From Panorpa germanica (lineage: Eukaryota > Arthropoda > Insecta > Mecoptera > Panorpidae): a stretch of 64,000 nt of DNA. The notes below the pieces were generated by a model. It was not told the origin of the DNA. It was given only the letters and a program-made list of their open reading frames with translations, and searched no databases. Made by a program: the position numbers and the translations under genes. This document shows, one piece after another, positions 56,606-64,000 of this stretch (positions are counted from its first letter, which is position 1; the number at the start of each line of letters is the position of its first letter). The stretch spans positions 8,370,001 through 8,434,000 of the forward strand of contig OY783217.1 in NCBI GenBank assembly GCA_963678705.1, written 5' to 3'.

Positions 56606-59253
56606 TTATAGGTAAATTTCCAGGCAATTGCATGTGGCCCCTGACAAAACAGGGGTTCTGAAGAAATATTTTAAAAATTCATTATTATAAAAAAAATATT
56701 AAAATTTAAATTTGGTGCCCATATTGTGGGTCCACAAACTTTTAATTAATCGTTACTGTACCAAGATTATACAAATTTTTATTGAATGTCTCTAAATTCA
56801 AATTTGAGTAATTCTTTTATGTATGTAAATATATTAAATTTTGATATAGTATTAGAAGGTAAACCTTAAACTAGGCCCTGGTTATTCTAATGGAGTCTAA
56901 TGCTGGTTTAGCATAGTAATTGTTACGAATATTTTATTTAGGAATTATGGTTATAATTATATACACTGGGTATATTTACGTGTTTATATTTAACCTTAAA
57001 TAAAATTATACACAAAATTAATTTAACGGATTTTGTGAATTAGAGTTCAGGGGCGTGATACCGTGTGGCGTGGCGTGGTGTTCAGTGTACGATTCACTGG
57101 CTAATTGATTTGTACGTAACAATGTGAATCAACACAAAGTCGATTATAAACAAAAAATAAATCATCAACTGTGTAATGAAATTATTTTAAAACTAATAAT
57201 GAAATTGATTAAGTCTATTGTGTTTTGCGAGTTTTACTTTCACCGAATCTAACATGCTAATTGTATTCGACTGGTGGATAGAGAATTGTGAATAGCTATA
57301 GTCTTCAAGGTCTTATTAAATTGTAATGGCTAAACGTGAGAACCTTGACACGTTATTTTATGTATCTTCTTCTAATTTCTGTGGTTTTAGTTGAATATGT
57401 ATGTATGTATATAAATTAGCTTTTTAAACCGTTGCAAACAACGTATATATACCAATATCTGATTTAATATTATATAGAAGGTTTATTTAAGGAAGTTCCA
57501 GCGTGAAACCACTTTTCAATAGATTTTTTTTAAATTTGATTTATGCTCTGTTAAAAATATTATATAAAAAAATGGTGACACGGCTTTCAAAAACTAGGTG
57601 TATATAAAATAATCTTTTGTGTAACTATTGCAAAAAGAAAATTATCAAAAGGATACCTATTTACGAAAATATTTAAATAAAACCTTTAAGAAACAGTAAA
57701 TGTAGGTTATAAAATGCCAAATGGCAATTTGGTCAAATGCCAATTTGAGCGGGAAATTCAAAATCGGAATAAATGTTATATAAAATATAACAATTTATTG
57801 GTCAAAGAACCTAATCACGCATGCGTCAAAACACGTAAATTTGCAGCGTTTTCAATTTATTAAACTATTATATGTATAAAAAATCATTTTAACAAGCAAA
57901 AAGCAGTTTAATAGGGAATTAAAAAATTCAATTTCAATTTTCAAAGGTACAGTCCCAATATTTGCTCGTCCCTCATGTACTTCGTATTTTGCATTTCGTA
58001 TTACCGAGATATAAACTTTTTGCATTGACGGTACGTCCTGTACCTCCTTAACTATTTTTAAGATCCTCTAAAGTACATGATATTTTCTTAATTTAAGTAA
58101 AGGTCTTGTACCTCCTTAAGAAACTCCGTTGCATCAGTGCGAACCATCGTTTAAGCTTCAATCGTTTTTTTACAAAATAACCAATTATTCTCGATTTATT
58201 TGGTTTCCTTTAATAGCTTTTTACAGGTGTTATAAGAACTACAAGTAGGTATATCAGAACAAAAGATTTTTCATTTTTTGAATGTTTTCTGAAATATTAT
58301 TATATTCTTGTTGCATGTGTCTCGTGTAAATTATAAAAGTAATAATAGTCAGAAAGTCACGTTATAAAACCACAGAAACCGCACAAAACGGAGTCAATGT
58401 AAACAAGGGGGCACTTACAGATCAGGGGGCACTCACCATCAACTAGTAAACAGCAAAATGTAAAGGGAGCATTTCAATGTCATTACGTAAAAGAACAGTA
58501 AAAAGTTACCAGCTCGTATACCACAAGAGACCAGCGACTAAGATGGTCAGATCTTGGTAATCTGGAAAACCACTCGGTTCTACGAGTTATTTTACCAGGA
58601 GACATCAACCCTTTGAAAACCAATGCTAATTATTAATATGAGTCATTTTGGGTAAGCATCAAAGGAATCTACCCAACTGCAGTAACATTATTTTTATTAT
58701 CTTTTTTTAATTTATTTATTTGCTTTGACTTTTATGCGTCATAGCCTAACATTTTTTTATACATATTTAACATTTTATAATTCTATTTTACAAATTTCTA
58801 AATATTTAATTCACTTAACAAAAATTTAGTATTAGCAGGAAAAGTTTTAATCACATCTAATATTTCACTATTGAATTTTAATCTTTCTAAACTATAATTC
58901 ACTACATTGATATCTATCGTCGGATTTAATTGTTAATTTTATAAAATTTAATAAAATTTAAATTCTAATGATCACAAATTGGTTAAGAACGCATACACAA
59001 TCTATATATTTATATAGATATTTCACGTTCTTAATGTATTTCATTAGAATATAATTTTGTATATTTTTATCTCTTAAGTTTTGTAATAATTCTTTTGTTT
59101 AACTAAATAATTTATTTTTCTTTGTTATTGAATAAATTAACAAAGCTATTGTGATTACTCTGGCATTGTACAATTCTGTACCAAGGTCACACAGCTGGCC
59201 TGCCAAATGCATTCTTTCTATCAATGTACTGATAAAACACTATTAAAATAATC
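56606..59253. other. Gene-free DNA
   Basis: No gene. A short local repeat near 57714-57750 plays on AAATGCCAAATGGCAATTTG. Confidence 0.45.
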
Positions 59254-59375
59254 ATTATTAACTCAAACTTCGTACAGTAAGCATCTTAAATATTATTAAC
59301 TCAAACTTCATACAGTAAGCATCACTAAATATCTTTAATTATTAACTCAAACGTCGTACAATAAACACCAAAATA
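59254..59375 (+). repeat. Short tandem repeat, three units of about 40 bp
   Basis: ATTAACTCAAACTTCGTACA-type units start at 59257, 59295 and 59341 (steps 38 and 46). Confidence 0.75.
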
Positions 59376-59748
59376 TCAGCTCCAACTTTCAACAGTTTGA
59401 TAAATTATAAGAAGATTTTAATAGTGAATTGTATCACAGTATCATTGATATATACAGTTATTCATTTAAATTTCAATTATTGTAATTCGTCAAGTGTATT
59501 CGTATAATAAATGTTTTATGTAAAATACTAGTGTTTTGCTGCTATTTGATTTAAAGCAAGAAATAAAAAATTGTTATTAATTATTTAATAACAAAAAGGT
59601 CCTTCGAGAAACTTTGGCGCAATCCATCGCTATCAAAGGAGTTAGAAGCAATCCATCAATCTGAGAAATTGGATACCGTCAACATCGCAAATAAGCCAAT
59701 CTCAAGCTTATATAGATAAATAGGTCCAAACTCAACCACAAATCAAAT

Positions 59749-60304
59749 AATGATATTTTGACATGCAAAATTAAGGAGCTATATTTCAATTAAATAACTA
59801 AAAATAATACCATAAAATTTATGTGGATACCAGCACATTGTGGAATAAGACTAAATGAAATTGCGGATAAATTGGCAAAGGAATCAATACATTTGGAAAT
59901 TGAGATGAAAGTGAAATTACCTTCATATGACATTTTTAATATAATCAAAAAGTTAAACTTCAATTTGAGAAATCAAGAGTTCATTAACAAAAGTCAGTTA
60001 AAAGGAAGAGCTTATTATATGTTTTATTCAAATTTAAGTAAGAAAAGATGGTTTAGAAATGAGTCCCGCAAAATTATATCAACTATAATCAGAATCAAAA
60101 GTAATCATTGTAAAACTCCAGCAGTAACATTATGTTATTGATAAACATGCGGCGTAAATACACATTTTATTTAGACACAATTTTCCATGACTATAATATA
60201 AATAAAATAAGATATTTTGTAAAGTAAACTAATAGTTTTAAGAAATAGTAATTTAATAGTTTTTTAAACCAGAAAATCGAAATTCTCACGTGATAAAGAG
60301 CCCT
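59749..60304 (+). mobile_element. LINE fragment with RNase H, copy 1 (empty-site copy)
   Basis: It encodes, with one stop near the start, ILTCKIKELYFN and FMWIPAHCGIRLNEIADKLA: the His/Asp end of a LINE RNase H domain. The frame continues to KSNHCKTPAVTLCY and a stop. A 160-base AT-rich part ends TCTCACGTGATAAAGAGCCC. Both ends coincide with those of 62055-62873. There is no A-tail. Confidence 0.8.
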
Positions 60305-60774
60305 TAAAATATAAATTGAATTCCCATTTTCTGTAAAAAAAAAAAAAACTAAACTAAAACTATCCATAATTTATTATTTCGTTGACAAAACAGTCACGAA
60401 ACTTAATTTGGGGGTCACGTTTTTCACATTTCTTCTCTTCAGCGAATAGAAATGAATTGAGATATTATATTTATGTAGCTCGATCCTTAGAAAAACTTGA
60501 AGAAAATTCCATTTTCTCGCGTGACCTGACATCATTAAATATTCAAAGTGAAGCTTAAGATTTGTTGTAAACCGCACGGAGCAAAGGAAACGCCAAGCAA
60601 TCGTGAAAATCGTGAAAAGCTGATGGAAGGCGGTGAACTACGGATTTATGGCCGGGAAATGGGATTTATTTCATTAGAAAATACGTGGAATTGAGCACAA
60701 TTAATATATGTCATTAAAATAATACAGGAGAGGATTTTATTCTATAGTATAAATTTTATATAGTAACTCTATGT
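60305..60774. other. Gene-free DNA
   Basis: No feature recognised. The minus-strand frame at 60374-60577 is unsupported. Confidence 0.45.
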
Positions 60775-60975
60775 TGAAATGGACTTGTGAACACATTTTA
60801 TAGGGGTCGTTTTTTAAATACGTGATTAAAATAAAGGGTTTTATATGTATATTGACATTTCTGTCTCTTTAAATATCCTAAATTTGACAGAGTTATATAG
60901 TTATATAAAATTTGAATTTGAATTCTGTAACTTGATTTAGCTCTGCATATGACGTCACAAAAAAAATAAGTAATC
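60775..60975 (+). mobile_element. Old relative of the CAATGGGC MITE (left part)
   Basis: GAAATGGACTTGTGAACAC, TATAGGGGTCG, TTTAAATATCCTAAA, GAGTTATATAGTTA and ATGACGTCAC follow the motif order of copies 2 and 3, with heavy divergence. Confidence 0.45.
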
Positions 60976-61261
60976 GAGATTATTCTTCCTTTTTCACAAC
61001 CATTGCTAACTAGAAACGTTTAAAAAGTTTCCAACTTAATAAATTGTTACTGGAATTTGGAGTTAGTACAAAAACGAACACAAATACTTTTCTGAATATA
61101 AATAATATAATCTTAGTACTATTCTCTAAGCTAAATTAAACCTTAATTAGAATATCGAGACATAATAAATAATAAAGCACAAGAGCGTTGAGAGACATCG
61201 ACAAAGGCCCAAAGGCATGTTTTGACTAAACGAATAAATTAGATTTATTAGTGAGTAAGAA

Positions 61262-61395
61262 AACAAATTAGCTAATCATACATGCTAGCTTATTTCACGG
61301 TCTACTTTTCATATAGAAATTGTTTTGCAATGTAAGGTCTATAATTGGTAGGTTGGCGCAAGCTAATTTCGAACGTTTATTTCTACACTGTCAAT
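61262..61395 (-). repeat. 82-bp family repeat, inverted, about 1.5 units
   Basis: ACATGCTAGCTTATTTCAC, CTTTTCATATAGAAATTGTT and TTGGCGCAAGCTAATTTC belong to two neighbouring units. Confidence 0.7.
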
Positions 61396-62054
61396 GTAAA
61401 ATTTAATGCATTTCTTTATGTAATATATATGTATAGTGCGCTTAACTGATATTATATAACTAATTATAATTATGGTAACACTGCGCTACAAAATCATATC
61501 TCATTACCATATATACAACTTTAACTACGTATATCATGTGAAAGTACATATGTACATTAGTTCTCATTATATTAATGCAATACATATGTATATATCATAA
61601 CCATAATATGAAGGAGCATATAATATGTATATATGCATATAACGCTAATAAGCACATATAAAAATACATTGGATGCATCGTTATAGCTCCACTTTCGACC
61701 CTAATGTAATTTGTCGTTTTACATTCAATATAAATGACAAAATGGCCGCCCTTTTATCGTGCAGATTGATCTAAATAGCATGGCCGCGTCGGGTCGCATC
61801 GTGTCCAGTTCACTATACGTCGATAATCATATGTACATCTAATGTAATAACTAATCATTAATTGAAGGGAGATTTTGATTGTGGTCACAAAACACTTAAT
61901 AGTCCAATTTCTGGCATAAAGAGATTTATTGATTTCTGTGATTAGTTCAATCACAAGTGATTAAATAAAATGAGTTAATGTTGCCAATTTGTTTGGCAAT
62001 TGGGAACCAACTGGGCCGCCTCATTGGGATTCCACTTGGAACGTAACGCAAAGC
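61396..62054. other. Gene-free DNA
   Basis: Rich in TATATGTATATA-type simple sequence up to about 61660, with no gene. Confidence 0.45.
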
Positions 62055-62543
62055 ACTGATATTTTGACATGCAAAATTAAGGAGCTGTATTTCAATTTAA
62101 TAACTAAAAATAATACCATAAAATTTATGTGGATACCAGGACATTGTGGAATAAGACCAAACGAAATTGCGGATAAATTGACAAAGGAATCAATACATTT
62201 AGAAATTGAGATGAAAGTGAAATTACTTTCATATGAAATTTTTAATATAATCAAAAAGTTAAACTTCAATTTGAGAAATCAAGATTTCATTAACAAAAGT
62301 CAGTTAAAAGGAAGAGATTATTATATGTTTCATTCAAATTTAAGTAAGAAAAGATGGTTTAAAAATGAGTCCCGCAAAATTATACTAATCAACTATTATC
62401 AGAATCAAAAGTAATCATTGTAAAACTCCAGCAGTAACATTATGTTATTGATAAACATTCGGCGTAAATACTCATTTTATTAAGACACAATTTTCCATGA
62501 CTATAATATAAATAAAATAAGATATTTTGTAAAGTAAACTAAT

Positions 62544-62581
<38 letters not shown>

Positions 62582-62873
62582 GATTTTTGGGCTTCGTAGG
62601 CACGTAGCCTTTTATCGCCCCTAATACTATTCTGTCTTTTCTTATATATTATACCCAGATAACAAGAATGATCTGTTCATGGCAACTGCAGTTATAAATC
62701 TCGGTTTCTCAATCAAAAAAGCGGTGTTAACAGGAAGCGTCTGCGAAGTCTGTAGTACCGCCCTTTGGAGTCCATTTCTTGCCATTGATGTATTTAACTA
62801 ATAGTTTTAAGAAATAGTAATTTAATAGTTTTTTAAACCAGAAAATCGAAATTCTCACGTGATAAAGAGCCCT
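62055..62873 (+). mobile_element. LINE fragment with RNase H, copy 2 (filled-site copy)
   Basis: Same unit as 59749-60304 and very similar by eye. It reads ILTCKIKELYFNLITKNNTI, then FMWIPGHCGIRPNEIADKLT, and later shifts frame near LINYYQNQK. It is 819 bp because a 246-bp retroposon plus a 13-bp duplication sits inside. No first-copy stop is present in the opening segment, so each copy has decayed separately. Confidence 0.8.
62550..62795 (-). mobile_element. Retroposon (SINE or short LINE end) with A-tail and 13-bp duplication
   Basis: The target AACTAATAGTTTT occurs on both sides (62537-62549 and 62796-62808). The uninterrupted site is kept at 60224-60236. On the minus strand it reads GGACTCCAAAGGGCGGTACT, GACGCTTCCTGTTAACACCG, GGGGCGATAAAAGGCTACGT, GCCTACGAAGCCCAAAAATC, then about 26 A. 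It is the youngest-looking member of the shared-tail family. Confidence 0.92.
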
Positions 62874-64000
62874 GGACTGGGTTTACACGGCATTGTACTG
62901 CACGTTTTTTACAGTATTCGATTTTAAACGTATAATCAGCGGGATGTTCACACGGTACATTTTTATTAAAAAAAAACGAATAACCGCAATTTTCATACGG
63001 CAAAATAAATGTTCTAAAATGAAATTTGCTACATGTTTTATTAATTTCATTACTTTTGAATAAGACGATTTGTTGTTAGATTTGTAGCAGCCGAATTATT
63101 GTTGATTTGCTATTTTTGGATAAAATATTGCCGATGATGCCACTTGAGTTGCAACACGATTTCAATATAATTCCATAGTAGACTGATTCAAACAGCTGTT
63201 GTAAACAAATACAATGACTCATATTGCTCAAAATCGGTATAGTAATCGAGTTTGGTGCTACCAATTTACAAAAAAAAAAAATAATAATTAGCGCGGGCTT
63301 ATTAAAATTCAAATTACCGTTTTTGAACATACTTCATACTTGAAATACTCTTATTTCCTTGATGATTCTAAATGGTACGTTTTGCGTCACCTTGGTCAGA
63401 GAGCAGTTGGTCCATTTTCAATCGCCCAATGATTACACAAAGAGTATTTACAGTACAACCAATAACCAATAACCAACATCAAATCGTATATCGTATAGAG
63501 ACAATGAGTGCAAAAACACTGCAGTAACAATAAACGTTTATTTCATATATCAATATCAATAACAAACACAATATCGGTAAATACATTAACAATAAGAGAT
63601 TATGATTCGTTTGTGGATTTAGAACCAGACAGTACATGCGGCCTGATCTGGTACCAGCGCAAGGCAAGGCAGTGCTGCGATCGCATTCAAATATACAAAA
63701 TAAATAAACACTTAACGATACTGATAAGTACACAACGCGAGGCGGCTACGAGTGATATGTATCACTGAAGTTATACGGTCTGTTGAATATTGATTTACGA
63801 ATATTGAAGTTTCTACCAATTTTTACTATTGCAGTCAGGAATTACTGTCTGTCTCAATTTATTCTCTGATAGTCACAGAGTGTAATACATTGTTTCCCAG
63901 CAGTGCGTTTCTTTGATTATTTGGATAACTGTAATTTAAATTACGAGAGTTCGACGGCGACTCATTCTTAAAATAAATTGTGTCGTATACATCTATGATA
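62874..64000. other. Gene-free DNA to the window end
   Basis: No gene or element recognised. ORFs on both strands near 63479-63768 overlap each other and have no signature. A slightly GC-richer patch lies at 63630-63680. Confidence 0.45.

Noticed and set aside
63479-63768. Overlapping 84- and 86-codon ORFs on opposite strands
   Set aside because: No motif on either strand, no splice or promoter context, and mutual overlap.

Overview
The window reads as AT-rich nuclear DNA of an insect. The genes have short AT-rich introns with GT/AG borders. The best gene has the animal LRR plus calponin-homology (LRCH) layout, and the repeats are insect-type LINEs, hAT and PIF-like MITEs, a Helitron end and long satellites. 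I cannot name the species. All identities are by eye, and no database was searched.

Left third (1-25.4 kb) is genic. An LRCH gene runs on the + strand from 6270 (its first coding exon is not found in the window) to 17205. It has eight shared exons and two alternative last exons. One completes the calponin-homology domain and the other replaces its distal part with a charged linker and a C-terminal membrane anchor. Its 5' region, last intron and 3' side carry MITEs of a family with CAATGGGC ends and a decayed hAT transposon with a perfect 8-bp target duplication. At 23264-25009 lies a three-exon F-box/LRR-like gene of 443 residues.

The middle (25-30.6 kb) is a compound satellite block. It holds an 88-bp array, then a 146-bp array in + orientation, a 500-bp spacer, and the same 146-bp unit in inverted orientation. 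A Helitron-type 3' terminus (hairpin then CTAG) follows. Diverged copies of one roughly 120-bp repeat flank the whole block.

The right half (31-64 kb) is gene-poor. A TATA- and CCAAT-bearing promoter and one coding exon at 31773-32052, with an eh1-like motif, look like the start of a transcription-factor gene whose other exons are not visible here. The rest is a desert with a few GC-richer islands (candidate regulatory DNA). It holds relics of at least two LINE families, and retroposon ends sharing a 3' tail with one of them. An 82-bp palindrome-containing repeat occurs only in this half. There are PIF-, hAT- and TTAA-type MITEs, and a LINE RNase H fragment present twice. One of those two copies carries a retroposon with a 13-bp duplication, so the other preserves the empty site.

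I found no rRNA, intact tRNA, CRISPR, LTR element or virus-derived sequence.
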